64,000 bases of DNA, from positions 61,201,740 to 61,265,739 of the forward strand of contig NC_082691.1 in NCBI RefSeq assembly GCF_949987515.2, read 5' to 3'. Below the pieces are notes generated by a model. That model did no database searches. It was not told the origin of the DNA and saw only the letters and a list, made by a program, of their open reading frames with translations. A program made the translations under genes and the position numbers. Shown in pieces: positions 33,901-41,929 of the stretch. The DNA is from Delphinus delphis. Lineage: Eukaryota > Chordata > Mammalia > Artiodactyla > Delphinidae. Each line of letters opens with the position of its first letter. Position 1 is the first letter of the stretch.

Positions 33901-36238
33901 TACTTCTCAGACTCACTAAAAGAGGCTGCCGCTTTCAACTGCTTTGACTATTTCTTCCAATACCTCTGTAGTTCTAAAACGATTTACTGTTCTTTGTGGA
34001 CTTATCAGTGTTAATCACTGTTGATTTCTGTTATGGGTTAGAAATTAGCTCTCTTAGACCTTACTGTCACTACCTCACCTCCCCTGCTTCCACCTTCCCT
34101 ATATAATTATATCACAAGGTAACATGATGATGATGAGCCAGAATTCTGTGATTTTTTTCGTTCTTTCTTACACGAGGTTTACATTTTTCCCCGTACCATC
34201 AGATTTCTCAGATCACCATCATTCTGAACTCACGAATGTATCAGATTACCTGTATTTTTTTTCTTGGAGTGTGCCCTTCCAGTACTTTCTAAACTCTTCT
34301 TCCAGTCTAAATTGTTGTACTGCTATTGCCCTAGGACTTTTCTTCACAGGTTTTCCTATATTGCATCCCCACCTCACCCTAATTCCATTTCCCAAGTCCT
34401 ATGACTTCCTATTTCTTGATCCAATCCCTTTTTTTGATGGTATCCAAACTCTAGTAACTTCCTAAGAAAGGGTGCAAGGGAGGTAAATTTTTGAGTTCCT
34501 GGAACTGTCTTTATTCTGCCCCTTTTTTCCTAGAGTGTTGCTCTGGCTGGTGTAGAATTCTAGGTTAATAGTAATTTTCTCTCAGTACTCTGAAGGCATT
34601 CCTCTGATGTCCTCCAGCTTCCAGTGTTACTGTTGTAAAATCTAACGTGCCACTGTGTATAAACTGTTCCTCACCTCCTTCTAGATGCTTTTAGGATCTG
34701 TTCTTTATGCCCACATTCTAAAATTTCACTGTGTTCTCCTTTTGGTCTTTATCATTCATTGTGCTGAGCACTTGGATAGGTCTTTAAATCTGGAGACTCA
34801 TATCCTTCAGTTCTGGGAGACTTTCTCACATTATATTTTTGGACAGTTGCCTTCCCTTCATTCTCTGCTCTCCCTGTACCCCTATCATTATTTGAGTATT
34901 CACTGTGTGCCAGGCAGTGGAATAAACACATCCTACATGTCCCATTAATCCCTCAAATAAGGAAAGTGCTATCAGTCATCTTCTATAGATGAGGAAACTG
35001 AGGTTCTAGGAGTTTAATCACCTTGCTTAAATTCCTCAAGCTAATATGTAAAAGATTGGGGATTCAAGTCCAGGTCTCCTCACCCACGCCTGTGCTTTAA
35101 CCACTGCATAATGCCAGTCACTTTCCAGTTGCAAAAAAGGAGAGGGTTGATTCTCAAAAGACTTTCAGTATAAGGAAGCTCAAGGAAGCCACTGCAGAAT
35201 GATTATTCAAGATTCCAAAAAGTCTCCAGAGAACTCAGCGGAGCCAAGCCAGTAGGTGCCAGATAGATTTTCGCAAGCTTAGGGAACAGTTGGCCTGCAA
35301 AGGGAGGAGAGCTATAAGGAGCTTAGGAAATCTTCCATCAGGGAAGCAGTGTGGTTGGTGGTGTAGTTGAAAAAGCATAGAGATGAATCTAAGTTCAGAT
35401 CCCGGCCCTGGCGCTCACTAGCTGTGTGATGTCTCTCTGTCAAATAGGAATGTAAATTGTACAGGGTTCTTACAAAGATTAACTGGGATAAAATACGTTA
35501 AAGCATCAGTGTACAAGCAGACAACAAATGTTAACCCCCTTCCTTTTTAGAAGATATTCAAGACTACAAAGGAAATATCCATGTAGGGGGAAATAGGAGA
35601 CACGCAAAGAAAGTACGTGGAGATGAGATACAAATAGGATGGTGAGACGCCCTGCCAGGCTGGCCACGTGCCGACAAAGACTGTGGTAGCAGCACGCATG
35701 CAGGTCATCCTGAGCACTCAACCGGAAGAGGCTGGATCACTGTGAATGAGAAAGGAGCTTTTTTCAAACTGTTTCTCTCAGCATTCCCTGACTTGATGGG
35801 ATTATGCATCCTCAAGATGGCCCAAGAACATACTTGCTTCTTCTAGCCTTAAAGTGATTTGGTGCTTGAAACGTAATTTTAGAGTCCATGAGCTGAAAGG
35901 CTGTATGCCTTTTTTTTTCACTCTTGCTCCCCTCAGCTCTGTATGTGTGTGAGTGTGTGTGCACGCATGCGCTTGTGCATGAGTATAATGTGCAAGAGAG
36001 CGAGCCGTGGTGCAGCTTCTCACGGGCAATTCTTTTGCAGTTAGCTCTGAGGGCAGCTCCATCCTATGAAGATTTTGTGGCTGCATTAACCATTAAGGAA
36101 GGCGACCACCAGAAAGCAGCTTTCAGTGTTGGGATGCAGAGGGACCTCAGCCTTTACCTCCCCGCCATGGAAAAGCAGCTGGCGATACTGGACACTTTAT
36201 ATGAGGTCCACGGACTGGAGTCTGACGAGGTGGTATGA
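3881..36238 (+). CDS. PLEKHA8: PLEKHA8 (FAPP2), 13 coding exons, first coding exon missing
   Basis: Spliced CDS: 3881-3997, 5019-5174, 6892-7016, 10146-10304, 11335-11375, 13197-13354, 15697-15856, 16266-16351, 20610-20668, 21053-21183, 21838-21908, 30620-30681, 36041-36238. The exons total 1523 nt and join in frame. With a human-like 40-nt first exon they give about 520 residues (human 519). Seen: a PH domain (to about residue 95), a helical and Ser/acidic linker, and a GLTP domain (about 319-520) with the D-x3-N-x2-K headgroup motif, the pocket Trp in ALLWLKR, and the HHGW histidine. Known for FAPP2: the PH domain binds PI4P and Arf1 at the trans-Golgi, an FFAT-like motif binds ER VAP proteins, and the GLTP domain carries glucosylceramide for complex glycosphingolipid synthesis. 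All splice sites are GT-AG except intron 3 (GC-AG). No frameshift or premature stop was seen, so the gene looks functional. Exon 1 and the promoter are outside the window. Confidence 0.96.
3998..5018 (+). other. PLEKHA8: PLEKHA8 intron 2
   Basis: A 1.0-kb intron without a young insertion. It contains a short CA run (about 4708-4720) and a purine/pyrimidine-rich stretch. A 166-codon open frame at 4273-4773 has no recognisable domain, overlaps the CA run and is judged chance. Confidence 0.85.
5019..5174 (+). CDS. PLEKHA8: PLEKHA8 coding exon 3 (PH domain, C-terminal half)
   Basis: Encodes about residues 53-104, starting [15 protein letters not shown] and ending TQKEK. H54 (Arf1 contact in FAPPs) and the invariant PH C-terminal-helix Trp (W84, in [10 protein letters not shown]) are present. 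The acceptor is GCTCCCAG. The only donor that keeps frame with exon 4 is AAAAAG|GCAAGT, a GC donor with an otherwise perfect consensus. The nearby GT at 5179 would put a stop codon three codons into exon 4. Confidence 0.96.
5175..6891 (+). other. PLEKHA8: PLEKHA8 intron 3, GC-AG type
   Basis: Begins GCAAGT and ends TTATTTAG. It holds a CHR SINE (5286-5589), a + strand MIR (about 5685-5860) and a weak MIR-like stretch near 6465-6590. GC donors are a minor class of U2 introns and usually have a strong consensus elsewhere, as here (AAG|GCAAGT). Confidence 0.9.
5286..5589 (-). mobile_element. CHR-type SINE (tRNA-Glu derived), intron 3
   Basis: On the minus strand it has the tRNA head, a box-B-like GGTTCGAGCCCTGG and a long GC-rich body, then an AAATAAATAAA-rich tail. 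A perfect 15-bp target duplication (catagccagcttttt) lies at 5271-5285 and 5590-5604. The body is internally shortened relative to full-length copies in this window. Confidence 0.95.
6892..7016 (+). CDS. PLEKHA8: PLEKHA8 coding exon 4 (linker helix)
   Basis: Encodes about residues 105-146, from FAENTENLK through the heptad-like [15 protein letters not shown] to NSE. The spacing of Leu and Val suggests an amphipathic or coiled-coil helix just after the PH domain. The acceptor is TTATTTAG and the donor GAG|GTAAAA; the exon ends in phase 0. Confidence 0.95.
7928..8150 (+). mobile_element. MER20 (hAT-Charlie) non-autonomous DNA transposon
   Basis: Matches the MER20 layout: ATTCTCAACCC near the left end, then ggagacattgggcaacgtc, ggttgtcactactggggg and ggtagaggcc, ending tagagaagccctg. 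Diverged, as expected of an old placental-wide element. Confidence 0.85.
8400..9000 (+). mobile_element. LTR-like repeat, family not assigned
   Basis: Resembles a widely dispersed mammalian LTR with the segments ctcttccatctggctgttcctgag, gtgagctgctctggcaaagtaatt and ggctggtgtccaagaatttcttggtgg. Borders are approximate and the family is not recalled with confidence. Confidence 0.55.
9085..9543 (-). mobile_element. solo LTR-like element, ERV class I type
   Basis: The minus strand starts TGTTCAGGAAACTGAGGC (9543), carries CAAGATGGAGTCACTCATGC mid-element, and ends with GAATAAAGTTAATAAG, a poly(A)-signal-like segment. No internal viral sequence adjoins it. The left border is approximate. Confidence 0.6.
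10146..10304 (+). CDS. PLEKHA8: PLEKHA8 coding exon 5 (linker)
   Basis: Encodes about residues 147-199, starting [16 protein letters not shown] and including the proline-containing [12 protein letters not shown] stretch. It has 53 whole codons, so skipping it would keep the frame. The acceptor is TTTTGTAG and the donor AAG|GTAACA. The next in-frame stop lies shortly beyond the donor. Confidence 0.95.
10305..11334 (+). other. PLEKHA8: PLEKHA8 intron 5 with an L2 fragment
   Basis: About 10640-11070 resembles L2 in + orientation (ctcattgcctacaggttaaagtcaaaacg ... taagggcaagaaccccatactg). No other element was seen. Confidence 0.7.
11335..11375 (+). CDS. PLEKHA8: PLEKHA8 coding exon 6 (41-nt small exon)
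   Basis: Very short exon encoding [13 protein letters not shown] plus two bases of the next Arg codon (about residues 200-212). The acceptor is TTTTAAAG and the donor GAAAG|GTACAG. It matches the remembered human sequence MKHPIIPIHNSLE with one Ile-to-Val change. At 41 nt it is not a multiple of three, so skipping would shift the frame. A CHR SINE sits about 95 bases downstream in intron 6. Confidence 0.94.
11376..13196 (+). other. PLEKHA8: PLEKHA8 intron 6
   Basis: Apart from the SINE at 11471-11802 it contains a T run at 12669-12687 and otherwise unassigned AT-rich sequence. It ends TTTTAAAAAAATTTTAG at the exon 7 acceptor. Confidence 0.85.
11471..11802 (+). mobile_element. CHR-type SINE, long form, intron 6
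   Basis: Starts GGCTTCCCTGGTGGTGCAGTGG, has box B GGGTTCGAGCCCT, the repeated cacaactactgagc/ctctagagcc body and a tail agccaaaaataataaataaa. Target duplications are imperfect (14 of 16): aagaaattacgtggtg at 11455-11470 and aagaaatcatgtggtg at 11803-11818. The changes suggest an older insertion than the short-form copies. Confidence 0.95.
13197..13354 (+). CDS. PLEKHA8: PLEKHA8 coding exon 7 (acidic linker)
   Basis: Encodes about residues 213-265, from [12 protein letters not shown] to [11 protein letters not shown]. The stretch is rich in Asp, Glu, Ser and Asn and probably disordered. It is the fastest-changing part compared with the remembered human sequence (for example [11 protein letters not shown]). 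The literature places an FFAT-like, VAP-binding motif in the FAPP2 linker; I do not assign its exact residues. The acceptor is AATTTTAG and the donor ACAG|GTAAAA. Confidence 0.94.
14415..14690 (+). mobile_element. L1 3' end, artiodactyl-type
   Basis: Has the diagnostic 3' UTR text gggaaaagaatctaaaaaagag, tataactgattcactttgctg, cacctgaaactaacacaac and actccaataaaaattaaaaag, ending in an A-rich tail. Only about 275 bases remain (heavy 5' truncation). Confidence 0.9.
14799..14975 (-). mobile_element. CHR-type SINE, short form with internal deletion, intron 7
   Basis: A 17-base T run (A tail on the minus strand) is followed by gcggtacgcgggcctctcac and a body lacking about 35 central bases, ending at the tRNA head ccaccagggaagccc. 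An 8-bp duplication acgaagct lies at 14785-14792 and 14976-14983. Confidence 0.93.
15697..15856 (+). CDS. PLEKHA8: PLEKHA8 coding exon 8 (Ser-rich linker, lead into GLTP domain)
   Basis: Encodes about residues 266-318, starting [12 protein letters not shown] and ending [12 protein letters not shown], with the serine run [12 protein letters not shown]. That run appears one Ser longer than the human segment I remember, which would explain 520 against 519 residues. The acceptor is CTTTACAG and the donor CCAG|GTATTC; the exon ends in phase 2. Reading through the donor stays open for about 290 bases, but that extension has no resemblance to the protein. Confidence 0.95.
15857..16265 (+). other. 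PLEKHA8: PLEKHA8 intron 8 (409 bp)
   Basis: Short intron without repeats. The exon 8 frame stays open through most of it, but the sequence is intron-like and ends at a good acceptor. Confidence 0.9.
16266..16351 (+). CDS. PLEKHA8: PLEKHA8 coding exon 9 (start of GLTP domain)
   Basis: Encodes about residues 319-347, [29 protein letters not shown]; this is the first helix of the GLTP fold and appears unchanged from human. The acceptor is TGTTTAG and the donor TTAG|GTAAGA; the exon ends in phase 1. Confidence 0.96.
16830..18249 (-). mobile_element. L1M-type LINE, antisense, first part
   Basis: The + strand reads as the complement of an old L1: gttttgacaaatgcatctacctatgtaatcc (3' end), then a tattgctgaatagtattctac-like segment and the [11 protein letters not shown] coding remnant on the minus strand, up to gcaattctaggtcctttgcatg. 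It continues at about 19333. Confidence 0.85.
18250..19332. other. unidentified about 1.1-kb insertion inside the L1
   Basis: The flanking L1 segments (ending ...ccatataaattttag and resuming atttctctaaaaaaa...tcctgttgggatttt) are nearly adjacent in normal L1 order, so this block is foreign. It contains GGGGT followed by ten G (18400-18414), short open frames on the minus strand, and no family I recognise. The right edge is near an ...aataaacatatgtg stretch. Confidence 0.5.
19333..20010 (-). mobile_element. L1M-type LINE, antisense, second part
   Basis: Continues the 16830-18249 element: gggattttgattaggattacattgaaac, then ttgagtcttctaatccatgaatgtg and gtctttattttcacaacgttttg are complement of L1 ORF2 mid-region. 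The upstream limit is vague in AT-rich sequence. Confidence 0.75.
20508..20523. repeat. poly(G) run, 16 bases
   Basis: Sixteen consecutive G followed by CCC, about 87 bases before exon 10. Homopolymers of this length are prone to slippage and to sequencing error, so the length is uncertain. Confidence 0.9.
20610..20668 (+). CDS. PLEKHA8: PLEKHA8 coding exon 10 (GLTP D/N headgroup residues)
   Basis: Encodes about residues 348-367, [21 protein letters not shown]361 and N365 match the GLTP D48 and N52 that hydrogen-bond the glycolipid sugar. The Lys completing the motif is the first codon of exon 11. The acceptor is TTCTTCTAG, with a 16-base G run about 87 bases upstream. The donor is AAG|GTGAAT. 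Confidence 0.96.
21053..21183 (+). CDS. PLEKHA8: PLEKHA8 coding exon 11 (GLTP core, pocket Trp)
   Basis: Encodes about residues 368-410, starting [13 protein letters not shown] and ending ALLWLK. K368 corresponds to GLTP K55. W408 corresponds to GLTP W96 and human FAPP2 W407, the stacking platform for the sugar ring. The acceptor is CTCCTGCAG and the donor AAGAG|GTGAGG; the exon ends in phase 2. Confidence 0.96.
21444..21631 (+). mobile_element. MER5A (hAT-Charlie) DNA transposon
   Basis: Starts cagtggatcgcaaactg, contains atcagattcacctggagggctt and tttgcatttctaacaagttcccaggtg, and ends ttttgaaaaccactg. Terminal inverted CAGTGG/CCACTG ends are visible. Confidence 0.92.
21838..21908 (+). CDS. 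PLEKHA8: PLEKHA8 coding exon 12 (GLTP domain)
   Basis: Encodes about residues 411-434, [24 protein letters not shown]. This is the helix and loop between the pocket Trp and His. The acceptor is TGTTTTAG and the donor CTGA|GTAAGT. The following intron is the gene's longest, at about 8.7 kb. Confidence 0.96.
23290..23470 (+). mobile_element. MIR SINE
   Basis: Contains acttaacctttgtgtgcctcag, tttcctcatctgtaaaatggg, aagattgttgtaaagattaaa and ttggtacataataagcactta, in MIR order. Confidence 0.88.
24535..24680 (-). mobile_element. MIR SINE
   Basis: Complement of MIR: taccatttatagagcaccc, cataaacattttatttaatc, then acagcaagtaaactgaggttt. It immediately precedes a MER5-type element. Confidence 0.8.
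24682..24865 (+). mobile_element. MER5-type DNA transposon
   Basis: Begins cagtggttctcaaagtggtcc and contains catcacctggagacttattag, aaatgcagactactgggtccc and ctgactcagaaactcccaag. The right end is decayed. Confidence 0.85.
28090..28555 (+). mobile_element. L2 fragment
   Basis: L2-like 3' region: tcctcacagtttggccccag, atgaacttcctgagggcaag, then ccttgcacttagtaaggggc and ctaagttcttgctgaatgga. Confidence 0.7.
30620..30681 (+). CDS. PLEKHA8: PLEKHA8 coding exon 13 (GLTP pocket His)
   Basis: Encodes about residues 435-455, [22 protein letters not shown]446, immediately before GW, corresponds to GLTP H140, which contacts the ceramide amide. The acceptor is CTTTTCAAG and the donor GCG|GTAAGT (strong). 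The exon ends in phase 0. Confidence 0.96.
32690..32990 (-). mobile_element. L1M 3' end fragment
   Basis: The + strand tctagttttattgagaaagaattgacagacg, gtgcacagcatggtggtttgattt and gaaatgcttaccacaatagc are complement of an old L1 3' end. Confidence 0.75.
34890..35125 (-). mobile_element. MIR SINE
   Basis: Nearly full-length complement of MIR: gagtattcactgtgtgccaggc, atagatgaggaaactgaggttc, ccaggtctcctcacccacgcc and gctttaaccactgcataatg. Confidence 0.9.
35942..35962. repeat. TG-rich tract near the last acceptor
   Basis: Alternating tgtgtgtgagtgtgtgtgcacgcatgcg about 80-100 bases upstream of the exon 14 acceptor. Such GT tracts can bind CELF-type splicing factors; no function is shown here. 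Confidence 0.7.
36041..36238 (+). CDS. PLEKHA8: PLEKHA8 terminal coding exon 14
   Basis: Encodes about residues 456-520, [16 protein letters not shown] to [13 protein letters not shown], then TGA at 36236-36238. The acceptor TCTTTTGCAG is preceded by a TG-rich tract. The C-terminal helices of the GLTP fold are complete and the final residues match the remembered human C-terminus. Confidence 0.96.
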   Translation, partial: LALRAAPSYEDFVAALTIKEGDHQKAAFSVGMQRDLSLYLPAMEKQLAILDTLYEVHGLESDEVV

Positions 36239-36273
36239 TGTCTGCAGGGCAGCGCCGCCTCCTAACTTCAGGG

Positions 36274-36279
36274 AATAAA
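36274..36279 (+). promoter_or_regulatory. candidate proximal poly(A) signal AATAAA
   Basis: Canonical hexamer 36 bases after the PLEKHA8 stop, followed within about 20 bases by the GT-rich stretch gtgttttgttgcc. It could give a very short 3' UTR. Usage is not proven. Confidence 0.4.
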
Positions 36280-37094
36280 GTTCGCTAAAGTGTTTTGTTG
36301 CCCTACTTAATTTCCAGCAGCAGCTTCAGTCCTCTCCAATCCCTTACTTGGGGGGATGGAGAGGAGGAGGCAAAGCCTAGTGCTTTTATGTATAATTTTT
36401 TAAATGCATATATGTTTTGTGTGTTTAAAAATCAAGGTGCTATATATTCAGTTCAAAGGGCCTCCTGGAAACCAAATCATAGCTGTTACACAGACGTGAA
36501 CAGCGAGTTATAAGAGCAGATTTGACAAATGAATTTGTTAGTATTGTGTTTTGCTTTTAGTTTTAATGGGCCACCCAAACCCAAGCTGAAAATGAGCAAT
36601 TTTTTTATCAAGGACTGTAACTCATAGCCAGTGTTTCAATCAATTTAGAATTAGACTAAAAATTTAGAGGGAGCTCAGCCCCTTTGTTGAAGCTATTGAA
36701 ATGTAGAGTTTGCTATTCCTAGACGTCCTGCAAAGAATCCTCTCCTCTGTGGCTCTGTGGGCCAGAAGAGCCTGTGTAGTCAGTGTGTCCGGGACGTTGG
36801 TTGTGACCGAGCAGTGCCATCCCTGTTTATGGGCCAGGAGACTGGCTCTGAAGAGATGAGTGGTATGTCCCAGCCCCGAGCTGGAGGACAGTATGGGAGG
36901 GGTGGGACAGGTCACCTGAGGTGACCCCTGTGCAGTGCACACCCTTGGCCAGCCTGCTTTCCTCGGCATCATCTGAGTTGGACATCAGAGCAAAACCATG
37001 ACATTCAGGGATTATTATTAAACTTCAAAAGTAAGGTGTATGGGTCGAGGGATTTGCTCAGTCACACAGCCACTGAATAGAAGAGCCGCGTGAT

Positions 37095-37250
37095 TTCCAT
37101 ATGTGAACTGGACCACCTCTGCATCAGAATCACATGGCGTGCTTGTTTGAAAAGCAAATTCCCAGGCCTTACCTTGACCTGAAGAACCAGAATTGTGGGA
37201 TTGGGACTCAGGATAATAAACCTTGAATTTGAATAAACTTCCCAAGTTAT
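37095..37250 (+). mobile_element. MER5-like fragment
   Basis: Contains cacctctgcatcagaatcaca, gcttgtttgaaaagcaaattc and ccaggccttaccttgacctg, in MER5 order. It is the only clear transposon remnant in the 5.6 kb after the PLEKHA8 stop. Confidence 0.7.
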
Positions 37251-40200
37251 TCTTGTGCACACAGGGTTGAAGAGCTACGAGATTAAATTCTAGTTTACCG
37301 AATTCCCAGTCTTCTGCATGAACTAAATGATGTGTCCTTTTTTTTCAAAGAGGAAGAGGCTATCGTTGAAATGAAGTATTTAAAGGGAGAATGAGAAATG
37401 GAGCAAGTTTACTCAGCAGGTTTCTTAATTGAGCCAGCAGGCCTTCAGGGACCACTGTTCTGAATGTGCTCTCTGATCAGTCTTGGCTTTATCACCAGTG
37501 GTGCAGAGTAAGCTAAATGCAGCTGCTTATCTTATCTCAGAAGCTCTGGGACTGTGTCACAGTTTAAAGGTGGGATTTAAGCCTTTCACAAAGCAACCTT
37601 GTGTAGGCGTTCTCCCGAAGAGTGTGACGCCAGGACTGTGGCCTTGTCTCTCAGTGGGCCAGGCTGCCAAGAGCGGGCGGCGGGGAGAGGCCATGGCTGC
37701 CTTCCCTGTCAGGGGCTACTCGCTTTAAGTAGCTGGAAGGGAAGCTCCCCGGGTAGAAGGTGAGCTCCTTTGAGGGGCACAGGTGATGCTGTCCCGAGGG
37801 CAAAGAGAACCCTCTCCTTAGGTGAGAGATTAATGTAGGGAGGGGTATTGATTTTTTTTGTCTGTCTTTAAACAAATGGGCATTTATGTAGCTCAAATTA
37901 ACGAAGCAGATACTGTGCTCAGTAAGGACTCCTGGAAAATGCTTAACCTTTAGAAAAGCAACATCAAATATTTTAAGGCTAGGGAGAAAAAGGGTGCTCA
38001 AGTGATGTTGATTCTTTTGTATCTTAGCGCTTGCTGTTAGCAGCTGCTAAGGTGTGTATGTTGTCTTCTCCCATTCCGACGAGTAATTAGTGCGGACCTC
38101 CTTCTCTGGCTAGTGTGAACAGGATGGCAGGACTAGGGGATAAGTTAGACTTCCTGCCCTTACAGAGCCTCCTAAAAGGGAAAAAGAAAAAGCCACCAGC
38201 CTTTGCTTTACCTTGAATGAATGCACATTAGACATTGCGCCATTGGGTGGGGATGCTGCCAGGAGATTGTAAGTGTTGTGAAGCACGACTGTTCGGAGCA
38301 AGTGGTGGTGCTCCCCGACACCTCAGGAGAGCTGGTCTGGTCTCTGGGAGAGAGGTGGGCACATTGAAAATACCTCAGATTTTCCACCGAGGCTTTGAAT
38401 ACACACAGAAAGAACGCTGCTCGGCGCGGCCATTTCGCGGTTCTATTGGTACTGCCTTGGTGTATATGACCCAGTTTTCTGGGAAAGAAGGGTTTCATAT
38501 TATCTGGGATCTTTGGGAACCCAGATCAGAGTAGCTTGAATAACTTGAATAAGTTGCATTACCTACTCAACACTTTTCCAACCCTACAGGAAGGGGTAAT
38601 GTTTTTTGATAGGTATTTTCCTCACTGGAGCATACTAAGTTTACCTAAGATGCGTAAAGCTCTGGAAATTGAACTTCATATTAGATGACAAATTCAACTT
38701 GGCCTGACGCTTGGCACGGTCAGAGCTTCCTCCTGGACCTGCAGTATTTGCTTCTCCATTTTATTTAAAGGCATAATATGTGCTAATTGACATTTACTAT
38801 CTAAGACAAGGACAAAGAGAAAAGATAAGGCTTTCTCTCCATAATCCTCTAAGATTCCTGGGACCTCTAAGCTTTCTTTCTCTGACAATGAGAGGAGATA
38901 GGAAAACGCTAGTATGTTTGTTTGTTGCTCAAACGTTTTTTAGGATTCCCTTTCTAGAGTAACCTTTAGAGAGATCCTGAAGGAAAAGAAAAGGTAATGT
39001 GTCTTCTAACTAATAAGTAGCATTTGGATGACCTCCTATAAGGCACTTCCATACACATAATTTCATCATGTCTGCACTTCCCCGCAGCAGAAGCCAGCCC
39101 TTACACTTAGGAGGGATTAATATATATTTGTCTAACTGAACAAAATCCTTTCCATGATGGCAAATTTTTTTTGTCCTTGAAAGCAGATTTGATTCATTAT
39201 ACTTAATCTTGACAAAAATGTTAAGTTAGAGGGATACCTTTTGGGGAAGAACCAACTTGTGACTCTGAGGTAGAAATGATTTTCTCATCACCTCTTGATC
39301 CAGCTCCTCAGGTAGTTCTAGAACTGGGGCTCTTGGAATGTTGAGCACATCAGTCCCCAGGGCATTGACTTTGAAAGGCAGAGTTTGTTAGGATGTGTAA
39401 GTAGTGGCTTCAGGTGCCTTGTTATCATTATTTGTGTGTCATTCTGAAAATAAATGCTCCCCAAATGTCATATTCCACGATGAGGGATATCTGAACTCCA
39501 TAGTTGAGCCCTGCTGCTTCTCTCTCCTCTTCTGTTACTAATGATTGCGAACAGTGCCCCCATCAGAGCACCAAATCCATCCCCTTTCTTAGCTGTTCTG
39601 CTCCGTTCCTCAGCAGCAGCTTCGAGCACATATGTGGAGCATCTGGCACAGACCTAGCCGGGGTCAGGTGCCCAGTCAGTGGGCATTCTCTTCCCCTCCC
39701 AGACTGCAAGAGCTTCTTAAAGAACCCCTGTTCCCATGTGTAGCTGTAAAGCAGGTGACCGCATGGTGTGTAGCATCTAGGAAAGGTGATCTGTTATTAG
39801 ATGAGGGCTGCTGGAAAGGTTTGCAGTCTCCTCTTTTTGATTATTAATTAATCAAAAGTTAATGCTTTCAACTTTATATTTTCGGAAAAGTGTTTTTAAT
39901 TAAGAAAAATATGTGGTAGGGACCAATAAATAAATTATACTCTTCTTTATTAAATTTGAAGTAAGTAAAAGAGCTGAAGGAAGAGGTGTCTTACTAAGGA
40001 AACTTAATCTGATTGTGAAAGTCATATGTATGAAGAAATATCATTTAAGTCAGTAGGAAGAGTCAAAGGGTCATGAGCGATACAAGACGATGTGATTTTG
40101 GAAACTTCCTGAAACAACACTTTATGTTTTTCTCTACTAAACGACTATGTCCTATAAGAAGTTGGTTACATGATGGTGCATTTCTGAATCATCGATTAAA

Positions 40201-41846
40201 ATCAGTTGCTTCTGATAATTAGTCATGGGTTTTATAACTCTTCAGCTTCCCTGCCCTTGTGTTTCATTTCTTTTTTTAAGGTGAACTATCAACCTTTAAA
40301 AATTTTTTTAGATTTAGAATTTATAAGTACAGTACATTTTAAGCCATTGTTCTGTTAGCTGAGCTAACGTGTTTGGTCTTGGAGGGGCTGACTTCCATGC
40401 CGTTTGTGATCTGGTGGACTCTGTACATGAGCTTCAGTGTCTACAGCAGCCCGTGTCCCTGTGACATGCACATAGAGTGCTTTACTTAGAAACACACTCT
40501 GCTTCTGGGCGGCCCTTTGTGGTCTGCAGTTGCTTACTCAGGGGTTCATAAGAATGACAAAAATACCCACTAGCTGTCTAATAGTATTTTAAGACTGCTT
40601 ATCTATTACAAGGGTGTTAGGGTCCTTTCAGCAATTCCATGAACATACTGTTCAGTAGACCTCCTCTGGAAATGCCCCCAGTCCTATCCTGGCGCAGGCA
40701 GTAGCCTGTGTACAGAAGCCATTTGCATGATTTCTTGTTGCGCTGCTGCATCAGGGCACTTGGAAGCGATCCTCAGCGGTACGGTTGACGCAGGCATTGA
40801 TCTTTCTTCTCCACTGTTTCTATATAGCTTTAAATTAAAAGGAAAAAACATACCACTACTCTGCAAAGCAAAAGTTTTCAAAATTCTTCGGTTACCCTTT
40901 TCAATCACTTCTCTTTGAGCGTGAACAAATGTTTTCAGCTAAGCTATGTGAGAACACGACAGATCTTGCTTGTTTTAAGCACTGTCCATTCTATTTTATA
41001 TATTTTAAAGTGTGATCAGTATTTCTTCCCTGTACTTTATAAACAGAAACCACCCTGAAATGGTTGATACCCCTTGCAAAGCTGATCTCATCCACAGACT
41101 CCTGCGTATCTGTGTCTGTTTATAGGTGTATATGGAGTCAGTGGTGACAAGACAGGTGATCTAGAAGTAATTCTGTTGCTTCCCAGAAGGCTAATGAGCC
41201 AGTCTCCTGTGGCATGTTTGATGCATGAATCCCTTTGTGTCATGACAATTTTCACTAGAATGTCAGTAAACAGCCCAACTACCTCATATGAAATTGGCTG
41301 TGGACAATCTGTGTCAGATGAGACATGTGTTAAGGTTGATTTAATCTGGTTAATAGATTGGACAAAATGATGTCTCTATAAAGAAGAAAGATGTTAGACC
41401 AGATGCCAAAGGCTACAATGTACATAGATTTCCTTGGGTTGCTTTTTTAAGTCAGTGTTTAATTCTACCCCCAGTATTCTCATCTCCATTGTTTGTGATC
41501 TCATAGATCCATGCACTTTGAATACCTGTCACATGCAATCCTATGTTACCTGTTCTTGTCCTTCAGCATTTTGAATGAGCATCATAATGACAGTAGAAAG
41601 CAACAGTAGAAAGCAAGTGTCCAGTGGTTTGTTGATTCCTTAATTTTAATGGACCTTTACTTAGAATATAATGTGTTGGAGCCTTTAAGGATCAACTGAT
41701 AAATGAGAATTTCATGTTTAGGTTTCATGTAAAACTCTGTCCAAGTTCTAACTCTGTATCTTGTGGGGAGGGGGAACAAGGGAGGGATTTACTTTTTTTG
41801 CAAAAATATTTGAAAACATCTGTCAGATTTTATATTCATTAGTTAT

Positions 41847-41852
41847 AATAAA
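41847..41852 (+). promoter_or_regulatory. candidate distal poly(A) signal AATAAA
   Basis: AATAAA in an AT-rich context, followed by T-rich sequence and a GT-rich stretch (gattgtgtgggtttttg, about 41891). It marks the end of the repeat-poor tract: a MIR starts about 80 bases further on. A plausible end of a long 3' UTR, by inference only. Confidence 0.3.
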
Positions 41853-41929
41853 CTTATTTTTAAAGTATTTTATCAAGTGCTTCTCTTAAAGATTGTGTGG
41901 GTTTTTGCTTAATGAATATGCCAGTAATA

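Larger units (their letters stand above)
30682..36040 (+). other. PLEKHA8: PLEKHA8 intron 13
   Basis: A 5.4-kb intron with only old elements: MIRs (about 31740-31900 -, 33150-33330 -, 34890-35125 -, 35370-35520 +), an L1M 3' end (about 32690-32990 -) and a LINE-like decayed block (about 34500-34870). A small MER5-like scrap lies near 33735-33800. A TG-rich tract (35942-35962) and T8 run sit just upstream of the last exon. Confidence 0.75.
36239..41860 (+). other. PLEKHA8: PLEKHA8 3' UTR candidate; repeat-poor downstream tract
   Basis: No gene or convincing ORF. After the stop codon the sequence is mostly unique, except a MER5-like piece at 37095-37250. Possible poly(A) signals are AATAAA at 36274-36279, 39449-39454, 39925-39930 and 41847-41852. 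The first lies only 36 bases past the stop. The near-absence of mobile elements over about 5.6 kb, in a window otherwise full of them, is compatible with a long 3' UTR ending near 41.86 kb. Which site is used cannot be read from sequence alone. Confidence 0.45.
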
